A stretch of 64,000 nt of DNA, from the IMG/VR virus record IMGVR_UViG_3300019458_000607, positions 43,779-107,778 of that record. One strand, given 5' to 3'. A program made the position numbers and the translations under genes. The notes beneath the pieces were generated by a model that searched no databases, was not told the DNA's origin, and saw nothing but the letters and a program-made list of their open reading frames with translations. Shown here one piece after another: positions 53,260 to 63,000 of the stretch (position 1 is the stretch's first letter; every line of letters starts with the position of its first letter). The DNA comes from a virus.

Positions 53260-53502
53260 TGTGTTTTTTCGCTTACCTTCCATTGCGTTTTTGTTACCAA
53301 GTTTAGATACCAAGTTCTAACTCCTAAAATACTTAAGGTGCTAAAGAATCAGTTTAATGTTATTGCTAAAGCACTCAATGTTGAGGGCCTTGAGTTTGGT
53401 GGAGAAGCAGACCACATACACTTTATTCTAAAAACTACTCCACAGGACAATCTTGGACAACTCCTTCAGTGGTTTAAATGCTTGAGTTTTTTCATACTAT
53501 GA
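53227..53502 (+). pseudogene. Truncated TnpA (HUH/Y1 transposase)
   Basis: This is the N-terminal two thirds of an IS200/IS605 transposase: HCVFSLTFHCVFVTKFRYQVL, then GLEFGGEADHIHFILKTTP with the HUH-type His-x-His pair, then DNLGQLLQWFK. The C-terminal part with the catalytic tyrosine helix is absent; the frame runs out into phage sequence. It overlaps the 5' end of tnpB on the opposite strand. It cannot be an active transposase, so the element is immobile unless helped by another TnpA. Confidence 0.85.
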
Positions 53503-53698
53503 CTCCTTCCATGAATCTATTAAATAACAACATTTTATCTTTTTCTGGTTGTTTCTCTAATAATATAACAACTAATCGTAACATGCATGGACTACATATA
53601 TCGTATTTTTGTATTGGTCCATTTTTTAAAAATCCAATTTCTATTGACAAGGCATTTTCATGGTTACATCTATCACAAATTAATCCGCTTGAACTCAT
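53492..53698 (-). CDS. Small zinc-ribbon protein
   Basis: This 68-residue protein has two cysteine pairs, CDRC (residues 8-11) and CSPC (about 35-38), separated by 23 residues, which should bind one zinc ion. The rest is a helix with hydrophobic residues (LRLVVILLEKQP) and a charged end. It overlaps the kinase gene by one base (TAATG), and its stop overlaps the ATG of the interrupted small gene. The function is unknown; small zinc ribbons in phages often act as transcription or replication accessory factors. Confidence 0.6.
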   Translation of the reverse strand: MSSSGLICDRCNHENALSIEIGFLKNGPIQKYDICSPCMLRLVVILLEKQPEKDKMLLFNRFMEGVIV

Positions 53699-54261
53699 TA
53701 TATTATGCTTAAAACCTTTGCAACTCTTTCTTCGTCTGTGCCACTTATTCTATGATAATGCATTTTATGCAATTCTAAAAAGGACACTATTTGAGAATCA
53801 ACATTTTTTGCTTCTTCTTCAGATTGCTTTCTAGTTCCATCTTTTAAATATGGCTTTTCTCTACTAACAAAGAAAATATAATTATAGTGACTAGTATACT
53901 TTGCCAAAAATTCATTATATAAATGTAAATAAACTGTTCTATCTTGGTATAATGTTGGCGTAATTAAATTAAATGTAAATATTAATGGCAAAAATAAAGG
54001 GGAGTCTGAAATTGAAAAACGAACATTTTCAGGAACTGCCATTTCTCTCTCGACTTGCTTGGCGAATATTAATTGCTGGTCGGATAATTCCGGTGAAAAT
54101 TGCCCATGAAAATTACATTCGTCTATATATAGCCTAGCATATTCTTCTATGTGCTTTGTATTTATTCCCTTTTCATTATATAATTTAGTAGTTAGCTGTC
54201 TAGCCAAAGAAGTTTTCCCGGATCCAGGGCCTCCTGATATTGCGATCCTAATAGTACTCAT
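53698..54261 (-). CDS. P-loop kinase, NadR-like (AAA_28 type)
   Basis: This 187-residue P-loop protein has Walker A GGPGSGKTS (residues 10-18) and an EEYARLYID step that matches the NadR ribosylnicotinamide kinase/AAA_28 family. A strand with FSISDSPLFLPLIF may be Walker B. NadR-type kinases phosphorylate nicotinamide riboside; related phage enzymes act on nucleosides or in NAD salvage. No NMN adenylyltransferase domain is attached. It overlaps the ligase by four bases and may serve nucleotide or NAD+ supply for replication. The substrate is uncertain. Confidence 0.55.
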   Translation of the reverse strand: MSTIRIAISGGPGSGKTSLARQLTTKLYNEKGINTKHIEEYARLYIDECNFHGQFSPELSDQQLIFAKQVEREMAVPENVRFSISDSPLFLPLIFTFNLITPTLYQDRTVYLHLYNEFLAKYTSHYNYIFFVSREKPYLKDGTRKQSEEEAKNVDSQIVSFLELHKMHYHRISGTDEERVAKVLSII

Positions 54262-55382
54262 AACACCCTAATTCCTTTTACTACTCCAAATCTAGGAATT
54301 CCATATTCATTGTATTCTTGAAATTTTACAGTAACCATTTTGCCTTTATAATTATCGAAGTTTTCTGCTATATATTTAAGTGTTTCAAATGGTCCATCAG
54401 GTTTTGCCTCAAATGTTTTAATTTCGCCTTTAATATTTATTTCTAATACTAAATTTGCACAAAGCCCATTAAGTTTTGACCCTGGCTTTCCAAGATTAAA
54501 ACCTACAACTTTAAACTCACTATCTATAAATTTCTTGAACTTAAGTAGATTAGTGGATCTTTTTTGTTCATAAGGTGAATCATTATCAACCCTTATGATG
54601 ACACCTTCGTATTTATTTTTTGTAAACTTATCGTGATACATCTCTATGTTTTCGTTAGAAAAAGTCTCTGAATAAGTTTCTACTATTTTTAGTAATTTGC
54701 TATTTTTTATTTTTGACTTCAAATGAGAGTATCTATCTCTAAATGGAGAGATTGATATCATGTCAAATATATTATATAGTATTTTTTCATATCCTTCTGG
54801 CAGTTCTTTTTCTTGTCTAACTATGTGTGTTATATCATTGAAACTAGTTTCATGCGAATAAAGTTCTCCATCCCATATCTCGCCATTTTCCATGATTTTA
54901 TTTAATTCTTCAGCTATATTTGGCAAAGATGTTATCGGTTTTCCGCCACGGGACCATAGCTTAACATTATTGTTAGATTTTCTTGCTATACATCTTAGAC
55001 CATCTAGTTTTGGAGAATAAAATATCTTTGTTTCTCCTTGTTTTAAAAGATGTTCTTTATCTTTTAAATTATGAGCAAGCATTGGTTTTATTTTGGAATT
55101 TTTAAAGTTATCTATGTCTATTAAATTTTCGACATAATTTTTGTCTAGTTTTTTATTCCACATAGACTGTGCTTGTTTTTTTGCTTGTTCCAAGGCAGTC
55201 GTCTCATTGGACTTTCCTATATTTTTGCCCAAAGAAATATGTTCTTGTGTACGTTGTATTTTGCCGTCCACAACCCCATATTCTATATTTATAATGGCAT
55301 TATCTTCGTTTCCAGATACCCATATATTCCAACACTGGATACTGCCACTGCTATTTCTCTTGTATAATGTTTTTAGGCTCAT
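54258..55382 (-). CDS. ATP-dependent DNA ligase with N-terminal WGR domain
   Basis: This 374-residue ligase carries the nucleotidyltransferase motifs in order: motif I KLDGLR with the nucleophilic Lys125, motif III IWDGELY, motif IV YEGVIIR and motif V LLKFKKF. An OB-fold-like C-terminus ends the protein. The first 85 residues are a WGR-like domain (IQCWNIWVSGNEDNAIINIEYG), otherwise found in PARPs and some bacterial DNA-repair proteins. Ligases with WGR domains occur in a subset of phages. It should seal nicks during replication and repair. It overlaps the genes on both sides by four bases. Confidence 0.9.
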   Translation of the reverse strand: MSLKTLYKRNSSGSIQCWNIWVSGNEDNAIINIEYGVVDGKIQRTQEHISLGKNIGKSNETTALEQAKKQAQSMWNKKLDKNYVENLIDIDNFKNSKIKPMLAHNLKDKEHLLKQGETKIFYSPKLDGLRCIARKSNNNVKLWSRGGKPITSLPNIAEELNKIMENGEIWDGELYSHETSFNDITHIVRQEKELPEGYEKILYNIFDMISISPFRDRYSHLKSKIKNSKLLKIVETYSETFSNENIEMYHDKFTKNKYEGVIIRVDNDSPYEQKRSTNLLKFKKFIDSEFKVVGFNLGKPGSKLNGLCANLVLEINIKGEIKTFEAKPDGPFETLKYIAENFDNYKGKMVTVKFQEYNEYGIPRFGVVKGIRVL

Positions 55383-57385
55383 TTTTTTAGTGGATGTTTA
55401 ATTGGCGTATAAGCAATAATATCGTTATTAACTTTTATTCTGCTAGATATATCTTTTGTGGTATTGTGCGTTTCTTCTTTTTTCCCATGAAATGTCTGAT
55501 CCCAGAATTCACCATTATTTTCCTTTCTGTCTAAACTGTGCCAAGAATAATGATAAACTATTGGGGAAGTTTTTTGCAACTTCTGTAACTCAGATATATA
55601 TATTGCTGCATACTTATCAAAATTATTTTCTTGCTTTATTGCATAATGTACTTCGGCAAAACTTTTTGGAAATATGGCTCTATGAGGAACAATTTTAAGT
55701 GAGTCAAAATAAACGAATTCACATCCATCTGAGTGTTTTTTGGACATCGATATACACATTTTGTCCGTGTCGAAAATTCTTGCTTCTGCATGAACTCCGT
55801 GAATCATATTGGGATTATTTTTGGAAATACGCCATTTATATGGATTATCTTCTATCCTAGTGTGTTCATCGTCGCCGTAAAAATTAATAACTGGAAAGTC
55901 CATTAATTCAACATTTTTATTTTTCTTTATTATGTCTCTAATAGCTCCTGTGTATGGTTCTTTTATAATCTCATCTGCATCTAATTGTATAAGCCAATTT
56001 CCAGTACACTTTTGGCGGGCATAAGTTTTTTCATCACCAAACAATGTTGGGTTATCGAGGTCCCAAGGATGTTGAAATATTTTTATTTTGCTCGATTCTG
56101 ATTCATATGGACTCCTGTTTTCATAAATGTTATTACATTCTAGACATTTAAAATCTACATCACGTATTAAATCTCCAGAACCAATTCTATATTTTGCTCC
56201 GCATTTACATTGTAAATCTCCCCATCCACTGCCCGACGTTAACATAGCATCATTTGGTAATCTACTATAAAAGTCCATTTTTAGTATATCGGCTGGAGCA
56301 AAGTACTGGGAATCAAAAGACATTTTTTGTAATTTTTCACAAGTTCCATCTGTAGATCCACCATCGACTACTACAACTTCATCCGAGACAAGACAGGCGG
56401 CTTTAATACATTCTTCAAATGGGAATCCATATTTTATACCGTCTTTAATAATAATATATGAGGAAATTTTTATTTGCTCTTCTGGAATTACATTTTCTTT
56501 GCCTATTATTTCTGCAACCTTGTCAGCCACAGTTTCTGGTAGTATATTATTAATACATTTATGACCAGTTTTATCTTCTTCTAATGCACATTTATGTAAA
56601 TGACAAGATGTAACGCAACGACCTCGATCTTGTGTTTCTATATAATTTAGGTTTTTATAAAATGGACTGATTGCTGCTTGTGGTGTAGTTCCTCCGAACA
56701 ATATAACGGATGGTGTGCCAAAATGACCAGCAAAATGCATCATTACTGAGTCTGCCCCAATATGACAAACTGCTCCTTTAATTATTGCGGCACATTCTCT
56801 GAAATTTGTTTTGCCACAAAAATCAATTACTTTGTCTGATATTTTAGTTTCGTTAGCTGCTCCCATTTGAATAACTGGGAGTTTTATTCTTTCGATCACT
56901 TCTTTTAAGTAATCATAGTCTTTAACCTGTTGTCCACTCTTGCCTTGTACAGTAACATATTTTTCTGGCAAATTAAGCCTTGAAATATCTGGCAACGATA
57001 TAAAAGGTTCTGATAAAGGAACATTGCACATATTGGCATAAAGTTGACCAAGGAATACAGAATATTTACCAGACAACCAATTAGAAGGAACTCTTTGTGT
57101 AGTTACTGCTGGAACATAGACTATATCAAATGGATTGTCCATACAAGCCCATTTTCCATAAGCTCTATAATCCCACATTGAATCATGCCATTCTAGCAAT
57201 TTTTTAATATTAGGATTTTCTTCTAAAATGTTCCAAAATCTTTTATCGCAAGCAACGTAAATTAAAGAATTGGGATATTTCTTTTTAAGCTCAGATATAA
57301 TTGCCGATGTTATAAATATATCGCCAGCAGATTCTTTTATGCCGACAAGAATCTTTATTTTGTCTTCTATGATTTTATTAATCAT
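55379..57385 (-). CDS. GT9-GT2 fusion glycosyltransferase with zinc ribbon
   Basis: This 668-residue bifunctional glycosyltransferase has a GT9 domain at residues about 1-300, with CHIGADSVMMHFAGHFGTP as its signature. A GT2 domain from about 310 onwards has VVVDGGSTDGTCEKL and the metal motif LDADEI near 455. Within the GT2 is a zinc-ribbon-like insertion of roughly 25 residues (CKCG and CLEC, about 388-415). Two cysteine-rich stretches in the linker (CVTSCHLHKC, CINN) may bind another metal. Separate GT2 and GT9 genes exist downstream (49768, 48761), so this is the fused version of a similar pair. The product sugar is not predictable. Confidence 0.8.
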   Translation of the reverse strand: MINKIIEDKIKILVGIKESAGDIFITSAIISELKKKYPNSLIYVACDKRFWNILEENPNIKKLLEWHDSMWDYRAYGKWACMDNPFDIVYVPAVTTQRVPSNWLSGKYSVFLGQLYANMCNVPLSEPFISLPDISRLNLPEKYVTVQGKSGQQVKDYDYLKEVIERIKLPVIQMGAANETKISDKVIDFCGKTNFRECAAIIKGAVCHIGADSVMMHFAGHFGTPSVILFGGTTPQAAISPFYKNLNYIETQDRGRCVTSCHLHKCALEEDKTGHKCINNILPETVADKVAEIIGKENVIPEEQIKISSYIIIKDGIKYGFPFEECIKAACLVSDEVVVVDGGSTDGTCEKLQKMSFDSQYFAPADILKMDFYSRLPNDAMLTSGSGWGDLQCKCGAKYRIGSGDLIRDVDFKCLECNNIYENRSPYESESSKIKIFQHPWDLDNPTLFGDEKTYARQKCTGNWLIQLDADEIIKEPYTGAIRDIIKKNKNVELMDFPVINFYGDDEHTRIEDNPYKWRISKNNPNMIHGVHAEARIFDTDKMCISMSKKHSDGCEFVYFDSLKIVPHRAIFPKSFAEVHYAIKQENNFDKYAAIYISELQKLQKTSPIVYHYSWHSLDRKENNGEFWDQTFHGKKEETHNTTKDISSRIKVNNDIIAYTPIKHPLKK

Positions 57386-59270
57386 TCTGTATTTGCTTTC
57401 TAATTTTTTCTACAGGATCGGTAAGAGCTAGATCAGGATTTTTTATCAGCATCTTACTAAAATTCTCAGAATTAACCATTTGTCTAAAATGTTTTTCTAT
57501 TTCATATCTGGCCTTATTTTTGTCAGTAGCATTTTCTATTGCTCCTGTCCAGTGCTTAAGTCCTTCTGGATCAATACCAGATCGGCCCAATATATTCTTA
57601 TAGCACCAAACAAGCCATTCTCTGTTGCCTTCTTTGTCAAAAGCAGTTGATGGGGGAGAATTTTCGTTAATAGTTTTTATTTCTATTGTTCTTTCCCAAG
57701 TAGTTTTTCGATCTTTAATTGGCACACTTAATAAATGATATTCTAGTTTAGTAGCTGCCAAATCCCAATTATAATATTTTTCCGCACACTTTCTAGCTTC
57801 TATGGACATATTAGCTCTTTTATTTTCATCTCTTAACAACATTGCCATTTTTTCTGCAAGGTCATACCTATCAAACAATGATCTATTTTGCATTGTTTCG
57901 CTTTCCACATAAGTCATCGCTTTTGGGTTTTCTGTAAGATTCTTTATTGGTAATGCTCCTCCATTTCTGGCTTTTTCATACATTGCAGAATAATCTGATA
58001 TTAAACAAGGACAGCCAGCCGATTTAGCCTCTGAAATTGGGATTGCATCACCTTCGGCTATGCTTCCTTGGATATATATGTCCATTAAATTATATATAAA
58101 ATTAAAGTGTTCTGGTGGATATCCAAATTGAGTATTTGGAGTATGAAATGTATTATTTCCACACGAAGGACAATTAGTTGGAGAGCCTACAAATGTAGAT
58201 ATTGCTACCATTCCACAAGAATTGCACAAATAAGAAAATACAACATGGTCCATTAGTCCACATCTTGCTATTGCTTCTGGAAGATCCCATCCGACATCTG
58301 GGACCGAAGTGTGAAGTAATAACATTGTGTCTTTTGATTCTAATGGATAATTTTCTTTAAGAATCTGAAATGACTGTAATATTCTTGGAAATAGTTTTCT
58401 TGGTTGATTTCGCATTACGGTGCCAACAAGTTTTATTCCTGGAGGAATGCCGAATGCTTTTTTTGCCTCTATTTTATCTATTGGCTTAAATATGCTATTG
58501 TCAACTCCTGCCTGAATTACATCTGTCACATTTAATGGTTTTATATTCATTTTTCTAGCCAAAAGACATCTGCTTTGCTCTTCTAAAACTTTTTTGCCAA
58601 ACCAAGAGTAAGCAAACAGATGGTCAACTTTAGAATAGTCTCTTAGCCATTCCCATTTTTGTGGATGAGAATCTACACAAGCAGACAAGAAAAACAAAAA
58701 ATTATCTCTTAAAGGAGATTGGTTTATATGTTCAACCATCCATGCATCTCGCAAATCAAATAAAACATCTGGCTTAAAATCTGCCAATGCATATGAAAGT
58801 TTCCACTTGCCAAATTGATTTTGTCTATAATTAGATTGATATTCTTGTGCCTCTATATTATTAATAGGAAGTACGTGGTAATATTGCCAAGGTATACTTT
58901 CGGCCCTTGGCTCTAAAGATCTTGCATTTCCGTAACTGGCTATTTCTGCAATATCGAATTTGCCGATTTTATGAAGTCTTTGCATTACTTCACTTGTAAA
59001 AGTTGCAAATCCAGTATTCAAATAAGATGCCTCGCTACTAAAAAGTATTCGTCTTTTGTAGTCAGACTTAGGTAAGGCATTAATTTTTCTTTTAATTTCG
59101 ATTATATCATTACCAATATCTTGGAAATCTGCTCCAATAATATCTGGCATTGAGTTTAACTTAAAAGACTGAGCAGGCGTACAATGAGATTGTTCTTGAA
59201 ACCTTGTTCTTGCCGCTCTCTTTTCTGCTCTTCTTTGGGCCTTAATCTGTTGATTCCTGTTCTTGCTCAT
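57378..59270 (-). CDS. GT4-like glycosyltransferase with zinc ribbon and DUF4214-like tail
   Basis: This 630-residue glycosyltransferase starts at the ATG at 59270 (MSKNRNQQIK), which follows GGAG; an upstream ATG at 59291 has no ribosome binding site and overlaps the SSB gene further. After a basic N-terminus comes a GT-B fold: RILFSSEASYLNTGFATF in the first half, VIQAGVDNSIFKP, and the donor-site step SIAEGDAIPISEAKSAGCP. A zinc-ribbon-like insert (CNSCG and CPSCG) lies between. The C-terminal 65 residues resemble DUF4214 (CYKNILGRSGIDPEGLKHW), a domain found in secreted or glycan-associated proteins. It overlaps the fusion GT gene by eight bases. Confidence 0.75.
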   Translation of the reverse strand: MSKNRNQQIKAQRRAEKRAARTRFQEQSHCTPAQSFKLNSMPDIIGADFQDIGNDIIEIKRKINALPKSDYKRRILFSSEASYLNTGFATFTSEVMQRLHKIGKFDIAEIASYGNARSLEPRAESIPWQYYHVLPINNIEAQEYQSNYRQNQFGKWKLSYALADFKPDVLFDLRDAWMVEHINQSPLRDNFLFFLSACVDSHPQKWEWLRDYSKVDHLFAYSWFGKKVLEEQSRCLLARKMNIKPLNVTDVIQAGVDNSIFKPIDKIEAKKAFGIPPGIKLVGTVMRNQPRKLFPRILQSFQILKENYPLESKDTMLLLHTSVPDVGWDLPEAIARCGLMDHVVFSYLCNSCGMVAISTFVGSPTNCPSCGNNTFHTPNTQFGYPPEHFNFIYNLMDIYIQGSIAEGDAIPISEAKSAGCPCLISDYSAMYEKARNGGALPIKNLTENPKAMTYVESETMQNRSLFDRYDLAEKMAMLLRDENKRANMSIEARKCAEKYYNWDLAATKLEYHLLSVPIKDRKTTWERTIEIKTINENSPPSTAFDKEGNREWLVWCYKNILGRSGIDPEGLKHWTGAIENATDKNKARYEIEKHFRQMVNSENFSKMLIKNPDLALTDPVEKIRKQIQND

Positions 59271-59604
59271 TATAGGAATTCTCCGAATCATAATTACCGA
59301 CAGATATAATAGAAACTTTGTTGGCCGTTATTTTAAGCTTGGACAATGTTTCCCCAGTTTGCTTGGAAACCCAAATATCCCGTCGTAATTGTCCTACTAT
59401 CTCAACAAGATCGCCACGAAATATATTATCTTTAATATTATTTACTTCTTCTCCCCAAACTTCTATGTCTATAGATAGAGGATTTTTTACTTTCCTAGTT
59501 TTATGAACTACCCTAAAATCTGCTACTGGAATTTGATGTTTCTTGGTGCTCTTAAAAGATATATCTGAGGATACTCTTGCACTAAGCTGTATTTGATTAG
59601 ACAT
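59242..59604 (-). CDS. ssb: Single-stranded-DNA-binding protein 2
   Basis: This 120-residue OB-fold SSB-like protein has strands IQLSARVSSDISFKST, DIEVWGEE, GDLVEIVGQLRRDIW and LKITANKVSIIS. The acidic C-terminal tail (SYNEQEQESTD) lacks the classical aromatic tip. It lies nine bases downstream of another SSB gene, with which it shares the overall order of strands but little sequence. A single stretch binds ssDNA during replication or recombination. Confidence 0.75.
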   Translation of the reverse strand: MSNQIQLSARVSSDISFKSTKKHQIPVADFRVVHKTRKVKNPLSIDIEVWGEEVNNIKDNIFRGDLVEIVGQLRRDIWVSKQTGETLSKLKITANKVSIISVGNYDSENSYNEQEQESTD

Positions 59605-59613
59605 GTTTTCTCC

Positions 59614-60006
59614 TTAAAAGTCTCCCACTGGAGCTTTATTTTCCTTTTTTGTTGCGTGTGAAGATTCTGTCTGTTTGTTGTCGAACTTCTTAAGAGGCCC
59701 AAGAACAGAAACACTACTGCCAGATACATATAATTTTTTCCTCTTTGCTCCGCTGGCCTTATCTACCCAACTATCTTGACGGAATGACCCTTGAACAGAG
59801 ATCTTTATATTTCCTTGTCCTTCGCTAAGAGATTTTCGCAAAGAATCAGTCAAATCCCAAGATTCTACCGAAACAAAAATTCCGTCATCATTGTCTTTAA
59901 CTGGTGGAATACGAACAGAAAACGAAGAAATACAATGCTGTCCAGCATATCTCTCTTCGTAATTATAGAGTCCACCCTCTATGTAAATAAAATTGTTTCT
60001 TGCCAT
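59614..60006 (-). CDS. ssb: Single-stranded-DNA-binding protein 1
   Basis: This 130-residue OB-fold SSB-like protein has the strands FIYIEGGLYNYEER, FVSVESWDL, IKISVQGSFRQDSW and LYVSGSSVSVLG. It ends in APVGDF, a hydrophobic Phe tip that could recruit replication partners as the bacterial SSB tail does. It lies just behind the polymerase gene and before a second SSB, so the phage seems to make two specialised forms, possibly one for replication and one for repair or packaging. Confidence 0.75.
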   Translation of the reverse strand: MARNNFIYIEGGLYNYEERYAGQHCISSFSVRIPPVKDNDDGIFVSVESWDLTDSLRKSLSEGQGNIKISVQGSFRQDSWVDKASGAKRKKLYVSGSSVSVLGPLKKFDNKQTESSHATKKENKAPVGDF

Positions 60007-60073
60007 GAATTTCTCCTTTAAAAAACAGGCTTTTTATAATTTTCTATAATACTAATAAATAATTTACAAACAT

Positions 60074-63000
60074 TTATGGCTGTTCTACATGATTAACTAT
60101 GAAAGATCCTCCTTTTTTATGGCCTTTAAAAAGTAAAACACTATCTTGTTTTATAAGTGTTTTGTGAATCGAATAACAACTATTAAACATTACTGCATCT
60201 AACATAAAACTTTTATCTTCTAATGTAATAAATGCCATTTCTCTCTGTCTTTTATCAAGAATCTGCCTAAAAGAAGATATTTTTGCCACTGCACAAATTT
60301 GTGTATTATCTTTCTCTTTCTCAACTTCAATTAGGAAATGACTAACCTTCTCATTTAAGAACGAATCGACGGATGAACAAGTTGCAGGAATGCCCAAATA
60401 ATGTCCTTCAAACCTTGCCAAATCTCTTATACAATATTCTTTCCCATTATCATAATTACTAATAAAATACTGACATTCTATAGCAAGATTACTAGCTCTA
60501 TTTGCATTAATTATTTTCAACTCTTTGTTTTCTTTGTTTATAAAATCCAGCATGATTTGTACAGATTCCTCAAATGATTTTCCTTTTTGTAATTGCAGAC
60601 TTTTTATTTCGCTTTTAGTTTCCTTTGTTATTTTATCAGGAATACCAATAAATATATGATTAAATATTGGCAATTCTTTTTCTGTTAGTTGATTAATAAA
60701 TTCTTTGCACATCATCATTTGTTTTCTGCTTAGTCCGAAATGGCTCATTGCTCCGCTTAGAACCATACCGTCGAATATGTTTTTCTTGATTTTGCTGAAT
60801 AATATATCGTGCCAACTCATACCACTGATTTTCTCTATATATTTTATGGCACTTTCTCCTATTCCTTTAACGTGACTTAAGCCAAAATATATATTGTTGC
60901 CATCTACTTCAAAATCTTTGTTTGCCCTTTTTATACTTGGCGGCAAAATATGCACATTAAATCTTTTGGCATCAAAAAATATTGACCTTATTTCTTCTTG
61001 AGGATTTTGCTCATTTTTAGAATAATAAAGTAATGACCAAAAGAATTTTGACGGATCATTTAATTTAAGATATGCAGTAATATATGCAAGTTTAGCATAA
61101 GCTAGAGAATGCGAATTAGAACATACCATCCCATTTGCGACAAAATTATGTTCTTCTGTGTCCATTTCAATATCATAAGTATCTTCCAATCCATGGTATT
61201 CTATGGAAATGACTATACTTTCTTCTGTTTCATTTAAGTTATTACAAATTATACTGGTTTCGTTTATTAAAAAATCCTCTACTTTTACATATCCATTATT
61301 GGTATAAAATTTATGGTCTTTTGTTGTCCTTATGCTTTTGCCATTAGATAAAGTAATAGTGTAAGTTTCTTTTTTGCCATTAAAATAAATATCCTTTATT
61401 TTTCTTGGTCTAATACGACCATCTTTATCTAGAGCAAGTATTTGCCCATATCCATGTATAGCATATTGTTTATCATTTTTTATTTTGAATAAATGCTCTA
61501 TAGAAATAATACTTTTTGACCGTTCTTTGTTGCCACGATAAACTAAAGTTTCTCCTGAAATGCACTTGTTAAAGGAATAATCGGCAGTAGCATTTACCCA
61601 CTTCCAAAGTTTTTTTGCTGTTTCTTCTTTGTATCCTCTAGATAAACAGCCATCAATAAATTCTTTTTCGTATTTAGCCATTTCAGCAGGTAGTTTTTTA
61701 CCACAATTATGCACCAATATTCCATTTATAAATCCACAGCGAGAATCTTCTACTTCGAAATCAAAAACTTCTTTAGTTCCTACCATTTTAATATCTTTAA
61801 TGCCAACAAATTTAAATCCTGAGTCTATTACAGATTGTAATAAATTACTTCCTATTTTCTTGTTAATAAAATTAGCTACATCATATGTCATGTTTTTACT
61901 ATAATGTGCTCCTCCAATATTACCAACTAAACTATGCATATTAACAGTTTCTGACATGGATTTAACTATCTGATTAGGAATTAAGAAAGATTTATAACTT
62001 TTTTTATATTCCTTTGTAATTATACTTTCTATTAATTTTAGCTTAATTGGACATATATAATTTTTATAAGTATTATAAAAGAGCGTTACGGCACTTCTTT
62101 CAGATATACAAACATTATAAGATATATATGGTTCATTTTTATAGGTAGAATTTTTAGTTAATAAACTTGCATGAATACCATCTCTTAATAATAAGATTTG
62201 TAAATTTTTCGCTATTTGTTTCGATGTAGTTGACATAGCTATGCTATTTTTTGTAACATGCCCCTCTCCTGAAAAATAACTTCCAATAAATTGCGTGGTT
62301 ATTCCATTCATAGCATGAACTATATATTTTGGTATGTATTTGTTTCTTGATTTGCATCTCTTGTAGATTGACTGTATCCATAACTTGGCGTTATTTCTAA
62401 GGTGAATATCTTCACACCTGGTAACAGGATGAATGGTGATTTTAAACGATTCTTTTCCAAATTCTTCTATTAACTTATCTTTAATGTTTTTTAATATCCA
62501 GTTATCAGAGTTAGTTATTTTTGGGTCACATTTATCTGTATAACATCCTTCTCCTATAAAATAGGACAAAATAGTAGATTTATTTTTATTGAATTTACCA
62601 TGCCCCTTGTAATGATAATTGTTTGGCAAAACTACAAAATCATTAGTGGATAAATTTTCTACTGTTTTCCAGCCATCTTGTGTAAATACTTCGTGATCTT
62701 TGGTTAGTTCAATGTGAAACCCGTTTTTGGTAGACAATCTAAAAACTTCCTTCTCTCCATTGCTCCAAACATTATTTATTCTTTTATAAACCAAACTATT
62801 ATCTTTGTCTATTGTTAATATTTTTTGATCGTATTTAGATTGCTTACCAATCTTTTTGGCAACTTCTTCTATTTTTTGTGGGCCATGGTTTGTTAACATT
62901 AAAGATCCCTTTGCAATACATGCCTTCCGAATTAAGTCCCCCTTAGCTAAATCAAAACCTGCAAATTTGCTTACTATTTGAATCATGGACTCTTGGTAGG

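Larger units (their letters stand above)
52164..53480 (-). mobile_element. IS605-type TnpB element, left end lost
   Basis: An insertion of about 1.3 kb contains a complete tnpB (minus) and a truncated, divergently read tnpA (plus), the arrangement of the IS605 group. The right end carries a 9-bp subterminal palindrome (52168-52190), as expected for HUH-transposase elements, and no target duplication is visible. The left end is not recognisable because tnpA breaks off at the boundary. Its base composition is visibly higher in G+C than that of the neighbouring phage genes, which suggests recent arrival from another genome. The outer limits given are approximate. Confidence 0.75.
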
